From assembly GCF_001439685.1 (NCBI RefSeq), contig NZ_JYLH01000015.1:1-64000 (forward strand): 64,000 bases of DNA, read 5' to 3'. This document shows positions 25,664-35,542 of this stretch, one piece after another; position 1 is the first letter of the stretch; every line of letters begins with the position of its first letter. Position numbers and translations under genes: made by a program. This DNA is from Pseudomonas libanensis. GTDB lineage: Bacteria; Pseudomonadota; Gammaproteobacteria; Pseudomonadales; Pseudomonadaceae. The notes beneath the pieces are model-generated. The model was given only the letters and a program-made list of their open reading frames with translations, had not been told where the DNA came from and did not search any database.

Positions 25664-28441
25664 ATGGCATTGAAATCCCCCGCGTTTCGTAGAAAATTTC
25701 CGTTGCTGGTAACCGGCAGTCTGCTGGCCATGCAACCTTTCGCCACTTCACACGTGGTCGCCGCTGAGCAGTATGACTGCTCGGTCTCCGCTTCGGGTGC
25801 CTGGGATTGTGCGCCGAAGACCGCCGCCGCCCCGCTGCCGCCGCGTCCGGTGCATGACGGTTCCGCCGTCAGCTCGGCCAACGGTACGCCGCAAGGCGAA
25901 GCCGGCGGCAAGGCCGACGCCGAGCCGAAGACCATGCTGGTCACCGAAGCCAAGGGCCGTGGCCTGCGTTCGCGCAGCGCCGACTACAGCCACCTTGACT
26001 GGGTGCCTCGCGAGAAGCTGACCGCAGCACAGCTGGCCGAAACCGGTCCTTACTGCAGTGGTGCCTACATCGAGCCTGTTCGTCCTGGCATGAACGACAA
26101 GACGAACAAGAGCGATGCGCCGACCTTCATCGGTGCCAAGGCCTCTCGTTACGAGCAGGAGCAGCAGGTTGCGACACTGGCCGGTGACGTGGTCATGCGC
26201 CAGGGCAGCATGCAGCTGGAGTCGGACGAAGCCAGCCTGTACCAGGCCGAGAACCGTGGCGAGCTGAACGGCAAGGTGCGTTTGCGCGACAACGGCGCGC
26301 TGATTGTCGGCGACCATGCCGAAGTGCAGCTGGACACCGGCGCCGCCCAGATCGACAACGCCGAATACGTGATGCACAAGTCACGCATCCGCGGTAACGC
26401 GCTGTACGCCAAGCGTGCCGAGAACGCGATCATCCGTCTCAAGGACGGTACGTACACCACCTGCGAGCCGGACAGCAACGCCTGGCAGCTCAAGGGCAAC
26501 AACATCACGTTGAACCCGGCCACCGGTTTCGGTACAGCCACCAACGCGACGTTGCGGGTCAAGAACATTCCGATCCTGTACACCCCCTACATCTACTTCC
26601 CGATTGACGATCGTCGTCAATCCGGCTTCCTGCCGCCAAGTTTCAGCACCGGTGGCGAGACGGGCTTCACCCTGGTGACGCCGTACTACTTCAACCTGGC
26701 GCCGAACTATGACGCTACGTTGTACCCGCAATACATGACCAAGCGCGGCTTGTTGATGGAAGGCGAATTCCGCTACCTGACCAAGTCGAGTGAAGGGCAG
26801 TTTGGTGGGGCGTACCTCAACGATGATAATGACGAGCGCAAGAACCAGACCGATTACGAAAAAACCCGCTATATGCTCAACTGGCAGCATAAGGGTGGAT
26901 TGGATTCGCGTCTGACTTCCCAGGTGGATTACACCAGGATCAGCGACCCTTACTACTTCCAGGATTTGAAGTCGTATGAGGAAGGGGTTGAGAGCCAGGA
27001 CGCTCTGAACCAACAGGGCTCCCTGACGTATCGGGGCGACTCTTATCAGGCCCGCTTGAATGTGCAGGCCTATCAGTTGGCGACAATCACTCAGATCACG
27101 CCATATGACCGCCTGCCCCAGCTCACCTTGAATGGCCAACTGCCATTTCATCCGGGTGGCCTGGATTTCAGCTATGAAACCGAAGCCGTACGCTTTGATC
27201 GGGATCTGGAGAACGGTAACTTTACCGACGAAAATGGCCTGGTGTCGCGTCGACTCGATACCAACGTTACCGGCCTGACCCGTGCCAACGGTACGCGCCT
27301 GAACCTCGCGCCAGCTGTTTCGTATCCGATGAACTGGTCCTATGGCTTTTTGACGCCTAAGTTGAAGTACGTTTATACCAAGTACGATTTGGACCTTGAC
27401 GGTACAGGCAAGAGCCAAATGGCTGCTGGCGGTCAAACCTTCAATAGCTCGCAGGATCGCTCAGTACCTATCGCAAGTATCGACAGCGGCCTGTACTTCG
27501 ACCGCACGACCAATTGGTTCGGCAAAGACTACAACCAGACCCTCGAACCTCGTGCGTTCTACCTCTACGTGCCGAATAAAGACCAAACCGAGATCCCTGT
27601 TTTCGACACGAGCGAAAACTCGTTCAGCTACTCCTCACTGTTCCGGGATAACCGCTTCAGCGGCTCCGACCGCATCGGCGACGAGAACAAGCTGTCCTTT
27701 GGCCTTACCAGCCGCTGGATCGAAGAGAATGGTTTCGAGCGTCAACGCGCCTCCATCGGCCAAGCGGTGTACTTCAAAGACCGTGAAGTTCAATTGCCGG
27801 GCATCGATGCCAAGACACGCGATGACGCGCACTCGAACGTTTCGCCAATTGCATTGGAATACGAGTTCCGCTTCAACCGCGACTGGCGCGCCACGGCCGA
27901 CTACAACTGGGATACCGAAAGCCATAGCCCTCGTTCCGGCAGTGCGATGTTCCACTACCAGCCGGAAGACAATCCGAACAAGGTCGTCAACCTCGGCTAC
28001 CGCTATCGTAATGACCAGGTCGTCTACAACCAACTGACCGGCAAATGGCAGTTCGGCGGCGACTTCGGCAGCCCAGGCCAAGAGAATTACGTGAAGGATT
28101 ACTACAAAATCCAGCAACACGACTTCTCGATGATGTGGCCGATCATTCCGCAGTGGAACCTGATCACCCGTTGGCAGTATGACTATGCCCGCAACCGCAC
28201 GCTGGAAGCCTTCGGTGGTTTCGAATACGACAACTGCTGCTGGAAGCTTCGTGTCATCAACCGTTACTGGGTTTCCAACGACGAATACACGCAGATCGCC
28301 CCGCAGAACGAAAAGGGTGACCACGGGCTCTTCCTCCAGATCGTCCTTAAAGGACTCGGCGGCCTGACCGGCGCCAAGGTAGAGAGCTTCCTCGACAAAG
28401 GCATTGAAGGTTATCGTGAACGTGAAGACAAAGCTTTCTGA
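25664..28441 (+). CDS. lptD: LPS-assembly protein LptD
   Basis: Outer-membrane beta-barrel that inserts lipopolysaccharide at the cell surface with LptE. It has 925 residues from the ATG at 25664, giving MALKSPAFRRKFPL and a signal peptide ending near VVAAEQ. An OstA/LptA-like periplasmic domain (about 180-300) precedes the barrel. Cysteines sit in N-terminal (YDCSVS, WDCAP) and C-terminal (DNCCWKL) positions, matching the adjacent C-C pair of the disulfide network. surA follows with an overlap. Confidence 0.96.
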   Translation: MALKSPAFRRKFPLLVTGSLLAMQPFATSHVVAAEQYDCSVSASGAWDCAPKTAAAPLPPRPVHDGSAVSSANGTPQGEAGGKADAEPKTMLVTEAKGRGLRSRSADYSHLDWVPREKLTAAQLAETGPYCSGAYIEPVRPGMNDKTNKSDAPTFIGAKASRYEQEQQVATLAGDVVMRQGSMQLESDEASLYQAENRGELNGKVRLRDNGALIVGDHAEVQLDTGAAQIDNAEYVMHKSRIRGNALYAKRAENAIIRLKDGTYTTCEPDSNAWQLKGNNITLNPATGFGTATNATLRVKNIPILYTPYIYFPIDDRRQSGFLPPSFSTGGETGFTLVTPYYFNLAPNYDATLYPQYMTKRGLLMEGEFRYLTKSSEGQFGGAYLNDDNDERKNQTDYEKTRYMLNWQHKGGLDSRLTSQVDYTRISDPYYFQDLKSYEEGVESQDALNQQGSLTYRGDSYQARLNVQAYQLATITQITPYDRLPQLTLNGQLPFHPGGLDFSYETEAVRFDRDLENGNFTDENGLVSRRLDTNVTGLTRANGTRLNLAPAVSYPMNWSYGFLTPKLKYVYTKYDLDLDGTGKSQMAAGGQTFNSSQDRSVPIASIDSGLYFDRTTNWFGKDYNQTLEPRAFYLYVPNKDQTEIPVFDTSENSFSYSSLFRDNRFSGSDRIGDENKLSFGLTSRWIEENGFERQRASIGQAVYFKDREVQLPGIDAKTRDDAHSNVSPIALEYEFRFNRDWRATADYNWDTESHSPRSGSAMFHYQPEDNPNKVVNLGYRYRNDQVVYNQLTGKWQFGGDFGSPGQENYVKDYYKIQQHDFSMMWPIIPQWNLITRWQYDYARNRTLEAFGGFEYDNCCWKLRVINRYWVSNDEYTQIAPQNEKGDHGLFLQIVLKGLGGLTGAKVESFLDKGIEGYREREDKAF

Positions 28442-29756
28442 GTGTTTGCGCCCGCTAGTGCTGGGCGCGCTGTTCCTGGGTACTGTGACGGCACACGCCG
28501 CGGTCCAACAGCTGGATAAAGTCGCGGCCATCGTCGATAACGACGTGATCATGCAGAGCCAGTTGGACCAACGGGTCAAGGAAGTCCAACAAACCATCGC
28601 CAAGCGTGGCGGTGGCGTGCCGCCGACCAGTGTCCTGGAACCCCAGGTACTGGAGCGTCTGATCGTCGAAAACCTGCAACTGCAGATCGGCGAACGCTCC
28701 GGCATCCGTATTTCGGACGAAGAACTGAACCAGGCCGTCGGCACCATCGCTCAACGCAATAACATGAGCATCGATCAGTTCCGCGCCGCCCTGGCTCACG
28801 ACGGGTTGTCCTATGAGGACGCCCGTGACCAGATCAAGCGCGAGATGATCATCAGCCGTGTGCGCCAGCGCCGTGTGGCCGAACGGGTTCAGGTGTCCGA
28901 ACAGGAAGTGAAGAACTTCCTGGCCTCGGACCTTGGCAAGATGCAGCTCTCCGAAGAACTGCACCTGGCCAATATCCTGATTCCAACGCCAGACAGCGCC
29001 AGCGCCGAGCAACTGAATGCCGCAGCGGCCAAGACCCAAGCGGTGTACGACCGCTTGAAGGCCGGCGCTGACTTTGCCCAGACCGCGATTGCCGTCTCCG
29101 GCAGCGATAACGCCCTGGACGGCGGTGACATGGGCTGGCGTAAAGCCGCGCAACTGCCACCTCCGTTTGACCGTGAACTGAGCGCCATGAACGTGGGTGA
29201 CATCACCCAACCGGCACGTACGCCAGGCGGCTTCATTATCCTCAAGCTGCTGGGCAAGCGCGGCGGCGAGACCTCGCTGAAAGACGAAGTACACGTTCGT
29301 CATATCCTGGTCAAACCGAGCGAGATCCGCACCGAGGCACAAACCAAGGAACTGGCGCAGAAGATCTACGACCGCATCGAAAACGGCGAAGACTTCGCTA
29401 CCCTGGCCAAAAGCTTCTCGGAAGACCCAGGTTCTGCCCTCAACGGCGGCGACTTGAACTGGATCGACCCAAAAGCCCTGGTACCGGAGTTCCAGCAGGT
29501 CATGGCCGATACCCCGCAAGGCGTGTTGTCCAAACCGTTCAAGACCCAATATGGCTGGCATGTGCTGGAAGTCCTTGGCCGTCGTGCCACGGACAACACC
29601 AACCAGGCCCGCGAGCAGCAAGCCCTGACCGTACTGCGTAACCGCAAATACGACGAAGAGCTGCAAACCTGGCTGCGTCAGATCCGTGACGAAGCTTATG
29701 TAGAAAACAAGCTGCCAGGCGCCGAGCAAACAGGCACCGACCAGGCCACCCAGTGA
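28422..29756 (+). CDS. surA: Periplasmic chaperone/peptidyl-prolyl isomerase SurA
   Basis: Escorts outer-membrane proteins, LptD among them, to the Bam complex. It has 444 residues if it starts at the GTG at 28422 (MKTKLSECLRPL, then a signal peptide ending at AHA). In-frame GTG (28416) and TTG (28404) starts also exist. The SurA N domain is followed by two parvulin domains (near 175-275 and 285-390; LHLANILIP and VHVRHILVKPSE). It overlaps the lptD end by about 20 nt. Confidence 0.93.
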   Translation: MKTKLSECLRPLVLGALFLGTVTAHAAVQQLDKVAAIVDNDVIMQSQLDQRVKEVQQTIAKRGGGVPPTSVLEPQVLERLIVENLQLQIGERSGIRISDEELNQAVGTIAQRNNMSIDQFRAALAHDGLSYEDARDQIKREMIISRVRQRRVAERVQVSEQEVKNFLASDLGKMQLSEELHLANILIPTPDSASAEQLNAAAAKTQAVYDRLKAGADFAQTAIAVSGSDNALDGGDMGWRKAAQLPPPFDRELSAMNVGDITQPARTPGGFIILKLLGKRGGETSLKDEVHVRHILVKPSEIRTEAQTKELAQKIYDRIENGEDFATLAKSFSEDPGSALNGGDLNWIDPKALVPEFQQVMADTPQGVLSKPFKTQYGWHVLEVLGRRATDNTNQAREQQALTVLRNRKYDEELQTWLRQIRDEAYVENKLPGAEQTGTDQATQ

Positions 29757-30742
29757 AACCCCAGCGTTTCGCGGTGACACCCGGCGAGCCGGCCGGCATT
29801 GGTCCAGACCTTTGCCTGCTGCTTGCCTCGCAACCCCAGCCACACCCCCTGATTGCCATTACCAGCCGCGACCTGCTCACCGAGCGGGCCGCGCAACTGG
29901 GTGTGGCTGTCAAGCTGCTGGACGTGGCACCGGGCAGCTGGCCCGATCTGCCGGCGCCCGCAGGCAGCCTGTATGTGTGGGATACCCCGCTGCACGCCAA
30001 GGTTGTTGCCGGTGAACTGGACAAGGCCAATGCGGCGTTTGTGCTGGAAACCCTGACCCGTGCGGGCCAAGGCTGTATCGACGGTGACTTCGCCGGCATG
30101 ATCACCGCTCCGGTGCACAAAGGTGTGATTAACGAATCCGGCATCGCCTTCTCCGGCCATACCGAATTCCTCGCCGAGCTGACCCACACCGCTCAAGTAG
30201 TCATGATGCTCGCCACCCACGGCCTGCGCGTCGCCTTGGTGACGACTCATCTGCCGCTGCGTGAAATCGCCGACGCCATAACCGCCGAGCGCCTCGAGCG
30301 TGTCACGCGCATCCTGCACGCCGACCTGCAACAGAAATTCGGCATTGCCCAACCGCGTATCCTGGTCTGCGGGCTCAACCCCCACGCCGGTGAGGGCGGT
30401 CACTTGGGCCATGAAGAAATCGACATCATTGAACCGACATTAGAGCGCCTGCGCCAAGAAGGCATGGACCTGCGCGGTCCACTGCCCGCAGACACTCTGT
30501 TTACCCCCAAATATCTGGAGCACTGCGACGCAGTGCTGGCGATGTACCATGACCAGGGGCTGCCCGTGCTGAAATACAAAGGCTTCGGCGCCGCAGTCAA
30601 CGTGACGCTGGGCCTGCCGATCATCCGCACCTCCGTCGACCATGGCACAGCCCTGGACCTGGCGGGCAGCGGCAAGATCGATACCGGCAGCCTGCACGTA
30701 GCCCTGGAAACCGCCTATCAGATGGCCGAGACCCGTATATGA
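29753..30742 (+). CDS. pdxA: 4-hydroxythreonine-4-phosphate dehydrogenase
   Basis: NAD-dependent step of pyridoxal phosphate synthesis. It has 329 residues from a GTG start that overlaps the surA stop. Family marks: TPGEPAGIGPDLCL, APVHKGVINESGIAFSGHTE (metal His) and MYHDQGLPVLKY. It sits in the conserved surA-pdxA-rsmA-apaG-apaH order and overlaps rsmA by 4 nt. Confidence 0.96.
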   Translation: MKPQRFAVTPGEPAGIGPDLCLLLASQPQPHPLIAITSRDLLTERAAQLGVAVKLLDVAPGSWPDLPAPAGSLYVWDTPLHAKVVAGELDKANAAFVLETLTRAGQGCIDGDFAGMITAPVHKGVINESGIAFSGHTEFLAELTHTAQVVMMLATHGLRVALVTTHLPLREIADAITAERLERVTRILHADLQQKFGIAQPRILVCGLNPHAGEGGHLGHEEIDIIEPTLERLRQEGMDLRGPLPADTLFTPKYLEHCDAVLAMYHDQGLPVLKYKGFGAAVNVTLGLPIIRTSVDHGTALDLAGSGKIDTGSLHVALETAYQMAETRI

Positions 30743-31551
30743 CTGAGCATTACCAACACCGGGCGCGCAAGCGCTTCGGGCAGAACTTCCTGCACGACGC
30801 TGGCGTGATCGACCGCATCCTGCGCTCCATCCATGCCAAGCCCGAGGACCGCCTGCTGGAAATCGGCCCTGGCCAGGGCGCGCTGACCCAAGGCTTGCTG
30901 GCCAGTGGCGGGCAACTGGACGTGGTAGAGCTGGACAAGGACCTGATCCCGATCCTCAACCAGCAGTTCGCCGGCAAGCCCAACTTTAACCTGCACCAGG
31001 GCGACGCACTGAAGTTCGACTTCAACAGCCTCAACGCCGCGCCCAACAGCTTGCGGGTAGTGGGTAACCTGCCGTACAACATCTCCACACCGCTGATTTT
31101 CCACCTGCTGAACAACGCCGGGATCATCCGCGACATGCACTTCATGCTGCAAAAAGAAGTGGTGGAACGCCTGGCCGCCGGCCCTGGCGGTGGTGATTGG
31201 GGCCGTTTGTCGATCATGGTCCAGTACCATTGCCGTGTGGAGCACCTGTTCAACGTAGGCCCTGGCGCGTTCAACCCGCCGCCCAAGGTCGACTCGGCCA
31301 TCGTGCGCCTGGTACCGCATGCGGTGCTGCCGCATCCGGCCAAGGACCATAAATTACTGGAACGCGTGGTACGCGAAGCGTTCAACCAACGTCGCAAGAC
31401 CCTGCGCAATACCCTCAAGGCTCTGCTGAGCACCGCTGAAATCGAGGCCGCCGGCGTCGATGGCAGCCTGCGCCCCGAGCAGCTGGACCTGGCCGCGTTC
31501 GTGCGCCTGGCCGACCAACTGGCTATCCAGCCTGCTCCAGCAGCGGAATAA
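30739..31551 (+). CDS. rsmA: 16S rRNA dimethyladenosine methyltransferase
   Basis: Dimethylates two adjacent adenines near the 3' end of 16S rRNA (KsgA). It has 270 residues. The SAM site LEIGPGQGALTQ and the catalytic NLPYNIS are intact. It is translationally coupled to pdxA by a 4-nt overlap. The next gene is separated by a REPIN. Confidence 0.97.
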   Translation: MTEHYQHRARKRFGQNFLHDAGVIDRILRSIHAKPEDRLLEIGPGQGALTQGLLASGGQLDVVELDKDLIPILNQQFAGKPNFNLHQGDALKFDFNSLNAAPNSLRVVGNLPYNISTPLIFHLLNNAGIIRDMHFMLQKEVVERLAAGPGGGDWGRLSIMVQYHCRVEHLFNVGPGAFNPPPKVDSAIVRLVPHAVLPHPAKDHKLLERVVREAFNQRRKTLRNTLKALLSTAEIEAAGVDGSLRPEQLDLAAFVRLADQLAIQPAPAAE

Positions 31552-31570
31552 GACAAAAGGACAACATGGT

Positions 31571-31668
31571 CCAAATGTGGGAGGGGGCTTGCTCCCGATA
31601 GAGGAGTATCAGTGGATACAGTTTCAACTGACACGCCGCTACCGGGAGCAACCCCCCTCCCACATTGG
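31571..31668. repeat. REPIN (paired inverted REP) between rsmA and apaG
   Basis: Two REP arms of the GTGGGAGGGGGCTTGCTCCCG type face each other (about 31573-31600 and 31641-31666). The centre holds a second inverted repeat (GTATCAGTGGATAC). This paired form is the mobile REPIN unit described in P. fluorescens, spread by RAYT transposases; no RAYT gene is in the window. It interrupts an otherwise tight operon order. Confidence 0.88.
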
Positions 31669-31763
31669 GCTCACGTCATCCCAGACAGCATGTCTGGCCT
31701 AGTGCCCACCTGATGGCCTAGACTGAGCCGCATCTGCTGTCCTCCGCTTCTAAGGCCTCTTGC

Positions 31764-32144
31764 ATGTCCGATCCTCGCTACCAGATCGACGTCAGCGTCG
31801 TCACCCGCTTCCTGGCGGACCAATCGCAACCTGAACACAACCGTTTCGCCTTTGCCTACACCGTCACAGTGAAAAACAACGGGCTGGTACCGGCCAAGCT
31901 GCTGTCACGGCACTGGGTGATCACTGACGGTGACGGCCAGGTCGAGGAAGTGCGCGGCGCAGGCGTGGTGGGCCAGCAACCCTTGATCGACAGCGGCGCC
32001 AGCCATACCTATAGCAGCGGCACGGTGATGACCTCCACAGTCGGCACCATGCAAGGTTCGTATCAAATGAAGGCCACCGATGGCCACTTGTTCGACGCCA
32101 CCATCAAGCCCTTCCGCCTCGCGGTGCCCGGAGCCCTGCACTGA
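31764..32144 (+). CDS. apaG: ApaG (Co2+/Mg2+ efflux-associated, DUF525)
   Basis: Single immunoglobulin-like DUF525 domain of 126 residues; the role is still poorly defined. Family stretches YTVTVKNNG, LLSRHWVITDGDG, VVGQQPLI and GTMQGSYQM are clear. Its TGA shares one base with the apaH ATG. Confidence 0.93.
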   Translation: MSDPRYQIDVSVVTRFLADQSQPEHNRFAFAYTVTVKNNGLVPAKLLSRHWVITDGDGQVEEVRGAGVVGQQPLIDSGASHTYSSGTVMTSTVGTMQGSYQMKATDGHLFDATIKPFRLAVPGALH

Positions 32145-32995
32145 TGGCGACGTATGCGGTCGGTGACCTGCAAGGGTGCCTGGAGCCCCTTAAGTGCCTG
32201 CTGGAGCGCGTAGCCTTCGACCCGGCTGAGGATCGCCTGTGGCTGGTGGGGGATTTGGTCAACCGTGGCCCCCAGTCCCTGGAAACCCTGCGCTATCTCT
32301 ATAACCTGCGTGATTCCCTGATGTGCGTACTGGGCAACCACGACCTGCATCTGCTGGCCGTCGGCAATAATATCGAGCGTCTGAAAAAGGGCGATACCTT
32401 GCGGGAAATCCTCGATGCGCCCGATCGCGTCGAGCTGCTCGACTGGCTGCGTCGCCAAAAAATCATGCATTACGACGAAAGCCGCAACATCGCCCTCGTC
32501 CATGCGGGCATCCCGCCCCAATGGACGTTGAAAAAAGCCCTCAAGTGCGCCGCCGAAGTCGAAAGTGCACTGGCTGACGACAACCTGTATACGGCCTACC
32601 TCGACGGCATGTACGGCAATGACCCGGTGAAGTGGGACAACGACCTCACCGGCGTGGCCCGCCTGCGTGTGATCACCAATTACTTCACGCGCATGCGCTT
32701 CTGCACCGCCGAAGGTAAGCTGGATCTCAAGAGCAAGGAAGGCGCCGACACTGCGCTCCCGGGTTATAAGCCCTGGTTCGCCCACCCGGAACGCAAGACC
32801 CGTGACACCCGGATCATCTTCGGTCACTGGGCCGCCCTGGAAGGCAAGTGCGACGAGCCCGGCGTGTTCGCCCTTGACACCGGTTGTGTGTGGGGCGGCG
32901 CCATGACCCTGATGAATATCGACACAGGTGAGCGTCATGACTGCCAGTGCCAAGATCCCCTTCCCATTACCCAGCCGGCCACCGCCAAGCCATAG
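32144..32995 (+). CDS. apaH: Symmetrical bis(5'-nucleosyl)-tetraphosphatase
   Basis: Hydrolyses Ap4A and can remove Np4 caps from RNA. It has 283 residues of the metallophosphatase fold: GDLQGC near residue 7, GDLVNRGP near 36, GNHDLHLLA near 65, and HAGIPP. It follows apaG with a 1-nt overlap and precedes glpE by 9 nt. Confidence 0.96.
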   Translation: MATYAVGDLQGCLEPLKCLLERVAFDPAEDRLWLVGDLVNRGPQSLETLRYLYNLRDSLMCVLGNHDLHLLAVGNNIERLKKGDTLREILDAPDRVELLDWLRRQKIMHYDESRNIALVHAGIPPQWTLKKALKCAAEVESALADDNLYTAYLDGMYGNDPVKWDNDLTGVARLRVITNYFTRMRFCTAEGKLDLKSKEGADTALPGYKPWFAHPERKTRDTRIIFGHWAALEGKCDEPGVFALDTGCVWGGAMTLMNIDTGERHDCQCQDPLPITQPATAKP

Positions 32996-33004
32996 GAGCC
33001 CGCC

Positions 33005-33334
33005 ATGAGCGAATTCAAACGTATCCCTCCCGAACAAGCCCAGGCCCTGCGCGAGCAAGGTGCAGTGGTGGTTGATATCCGTGACCAGCCGACTTACGCA
33101 GCCGCCCACATCAGCGGCGCGCGGCATCTGGATAACGTCAATATCGCCGACTTCATCCGCGCCGCCGACCTTGATGCGCCCCTGATCGTAGCCTGCTACC
33201 ACGGTAATTCCAGCCAGAGCGCGGCCGCTTACCTGGTCAGCCAGGGCTTCTCCGACGTCTACAGCCTGGACGGCGGCTTTGAGCTGTGGCGTGCGACCTA
33301 CCCTTCGGAAATTTCCTCCGGCGATTCGCAATAA
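33005..33334 (+). CDS. glpE: Thiosulfate sulfurtransferase GlpE (rhodanese)
   Basis: Single-domain rhodanese of 109 residues. The active-site loop CYHGNSS carries the catalytic C64. RBS GGAG lies 6 nt before the ATG. Probably last gene of the apaGH unit. Confidence 0.93.
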   Translation: MSEFKRIPPEQAQALREQGAVVVDIRDQPTYAAAHISGARHLDNVNIADFIRAADLDAPLIVACYHGNSSQSAAAYLVSQGFSDVYSLDGGFELWRATYPSEISSGDSQ

Positions 33335-33374
33335 TTTTTTTCACACCCCGCTACCCCGCGTGACGCTTGGGCTT

Positions 33375-33397
33375 GCGCCGTTTCTGACGAACGGCGC
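33375..33397. other. Inverted repeat in the glpE-prkA gap
   Basis: GCGCCGTT is mirrored by AACGGCGC over a 7-nt loop; four more pairs (GGCT/AGCC) extend it after a 1-nt bulge. It lacks a T tract on either strand. It could be a weak terminator or a regulator site upstream of prkA. Confidence 0.5.
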
Positions 33398-33442
33398 AGC
33401 CAAACTAATTGCGCATCACCCCTTTACCTCCCGGATTCCGAA

Positions 33443-33452
33443 CTATCCTTAA
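33443..33452 (+). promoter_or_regulatory. Possible RpoS-type -10 element upstream of prkA
   Basis: CTATCCTTAA resembles the extended stationary-phase -10 CTATACTTAA with one mismatch, about 170 bp before the prkA ATG. The orthologous yeaGH operon of E. coli is RpoS-dependent, so this is plausible, but it is only a single-motif match. Confidence 0.35.
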
Positions 33453-33619
33453 GCGCAGGCCATCCAAATCAGGGGAGAGCCGGTACACCGGCGTACGGGT
33501 CATCGGTAGCGTTTCAGGGTGTTCTGGGGGGAAAACAGCCATTGGCGTCCGTCAATGACTGCCAGCATCGACTGATTGATCCGGCGTCGGCTCCACGTAT
33601 CGAGCGAGGTGACGACGTC

Positions 33620-35542
33620 ATGAGTATTTTCAGCCACTTCCAACAACGCTTCGCGTCCACGCAGCAGGAGGAACTCACCCTTCAAGAGTATCTCGAGCTG
33701 TGCAAGCAGGATCGCAGCACCTACGCATCTGCGGCCGAGCGCCTGCTACTGGCGATCGGTGAGCCGGAGTTGGTGGAAACCGCCAACAATTCGCGGCTGT
33801 CGCGGATATTCTCCAACAAGGTGATCCGCCGCTATCCGGCCTTTGAAGACTTCCATGGCATGGAGGAATGCATCGATCAGATCGTTTCCTACTTCCGCCA
33901 TGCCGCCCAAGGCCTGGAAGAGAAGAAGCAGATTCTCTACCTGCTCGGCCCCGTCGGCGGCGGTAAGTCGTCCCTGGCTGAAAAACTCAAGCAATTGATC
34001 GAGAAGGTGCCTTTCTACGCGATCAAGGGCTCGCCGGTCTTCGAGTCGCCCCTGGGCCTGTTCAACGCCACGGAAGATGGCGCGATCCTTGAAGAAGACT
34101 TCGGTATCCCTCGACGCTATCTCAATACCATCATGTCGCCGTGGGCTACCAAGCGCCTGGCCGAGTTTGGTGGAGATATCAGCCAGTTCCGCGTAGTAAA
34201 ACTCTACCCGTCGATCCTCAACCAGATCGGGGTCGCCAAGACCGAACCGGGCGACGAGAACAACCAGGATATTTCGGCGCTGGTGGGCAAGGTCGATATC
34301 CGCAAGCTTGAAGAATTCCCGCAGAACGACGCCGACGCCTACAGCTACTCAGGCGCGCTGTGCCGGGCCAACCAAGGCCTGATGGAGTTTGTGGAGATGT
34401 TCAAGGCACCGATCAAGGTGCTCCACCCACTGCTCACCGCGACCCAGGAAGGCAATTACAACAGTACCGAAGGCCTGGGGGCCATTCCCTTCACCGGGAT
34501 TCTGCTGGCCCACTCCAACGAATCGGAATGGCACACTTTCCGCAACAACAAGAACAACGAAGCCTTCATTGACCGGATCTATATCGTAAAGGTGCCGTAC
34601 TGCCTGCGGGTCAGCGATGAAATCAAGATCTACGACAAACTGCTGTTCAACAGCTCCCTGGCCAAGGCCCATTGCGCGCCCGATACCCTGAAGATGCTCG
34701 CCCAGTTCACCGTGCTGTCGCGCCTCAAGGAGCCGGAGAACTCGAATATCTATTCGAAGATGCGCGTATACGACGGCGAAAACCTCAAGGACACCGATCC
34801 CAAGGCCAAGTCGATCCAGGAGTACCGCGATACCGCTGGCGTGGACGAGGGTATGAACGGCCTGTCGACCCGCTTTGCGTTCAAGATCCTGTCCAAGGTC
34901 TTCAACTTCGACCCGCATGAGATTGCCGCCAACCCGGTGCATCTCCTTTATGTACTGGAACAGCAGATCGAGCAGGAGCAATTCCAGGCCGAAACCCGTG
35001 AACGCTATCTTCGATTCCTCAAGGAATACCTGGCACCGCGCTACATCGAGTTTATCGGCAAGGAAATCCAGACCGCGTACCTGGAGTCCTACAGCGAGTA
35101 CGGCCAGAACATCTTCGACCGCTACGTGCTGTACGCCGATTTCTGGATTCAGGATCAGGAGTACCGCGATCCGGAAACCGGCGAAATCCTCAACCGCGTG
35201 GCCCTCAACGAGGAGCTGGAAAAAATCGAGAAACCCGCCGGCATCAGCAATCCGAAGGATTTCCGTAACGAAATCGTCAACTTCGTACTGCGCGCCCGGG
35301 CCAACAACAACGGCAAGAACCCCACCTGGCTCAGCTACGAGAAGCTGCGGGTGGTCATCGAGAAGAAAATGTTCTCCAACACCGAGGACCTACTGCCGGT
35401 CATCAGCTTCAACGCCAAGGCCAGCAAGGAGGATCAGCAAAAACACAACGACTTCGTTACTCGAATGGTCGAGCGAGGCTACACCGACAAACAGGTACGG
35501 TTGCTCTCCGAGTGGTACCTGCGGGTGCGCAAATCGCAGTAA
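33620..35542 (+). CDS. prkA: PrkA family serine protein kinase (YeaG-like)
   Basis: Stress-associated AAA+ protein kinase. It has 640 residues from the ATG at 33620, the family length; 26 extra residues upstream look like noise. A Walker A motif (LGPVGGGKSSLAEKL) is near residue 113, with the PrkA AAA domain before it and the C-terminal PrkA kinase-like domain from about 380. It heads prkA-yeaH-spoVR, a module conserved in many proteobacteria and tied to nutrient stress. Confidence 0.94.
   Translation: MSIFSHFQQRFASTQQEELTLQEYLELCKQDRSTYASAAERLLLAIGEPELVETANNSRLSRIFSNKVIRRYPAFEDFHGMEECIDQIVSYFRHAAQGLEEKKQILYLLGPVGGGKSSLAEKLKQLIEKVPFYAIKGSPVFESPLGLFNATEDGAILEEDFGIPRRYLNTIMSPWATKRLAEFGGDISQFRVVKLYPSILNQIGVAKTEPGDENNQDISALVGKVDIRKLEEFPQNDADAYSYSGALCRANQGLMEFVEMFKAPIKVLHPLLTATQEGNYNSTEGLGAIPFTGILLAHSNESEWHTFRNNKNNEAFIDRIYIVKVPYCLRVSDEIKIYDKLLFNSSLAKAHCAPDTLKMLAQFTVLSRLKEPENSNIYSKMRVYDGENLKDTDPKAKSIQEYRDTAGVDEGMNGLSTRFAFKILSKVFNFDPHEIAANPVHLLYVLEQQIEQEQFQAETRERYLRFLKEYLAPRYIEFIGKEIQTAYLESYSEYGQNIFDRYVLYADFWIQDQEYRDPETGEILNRVALNEELEKIEKPAGISNPKDFRNEIVNFVLRARANNNGKNPTWLSYEKLRVVIEKKMFSNTEDLLPVISFNAKASKEDQQKHNDFVTRMVERGYTDKQVRLLSEWYLRVRKSQ

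Noticed and set aside
28455..29843. 462-codon open frame antisense to surA
   Set aside because: Covers surA and the start of pdxA exactly in antiphase; no domain is recognisable.
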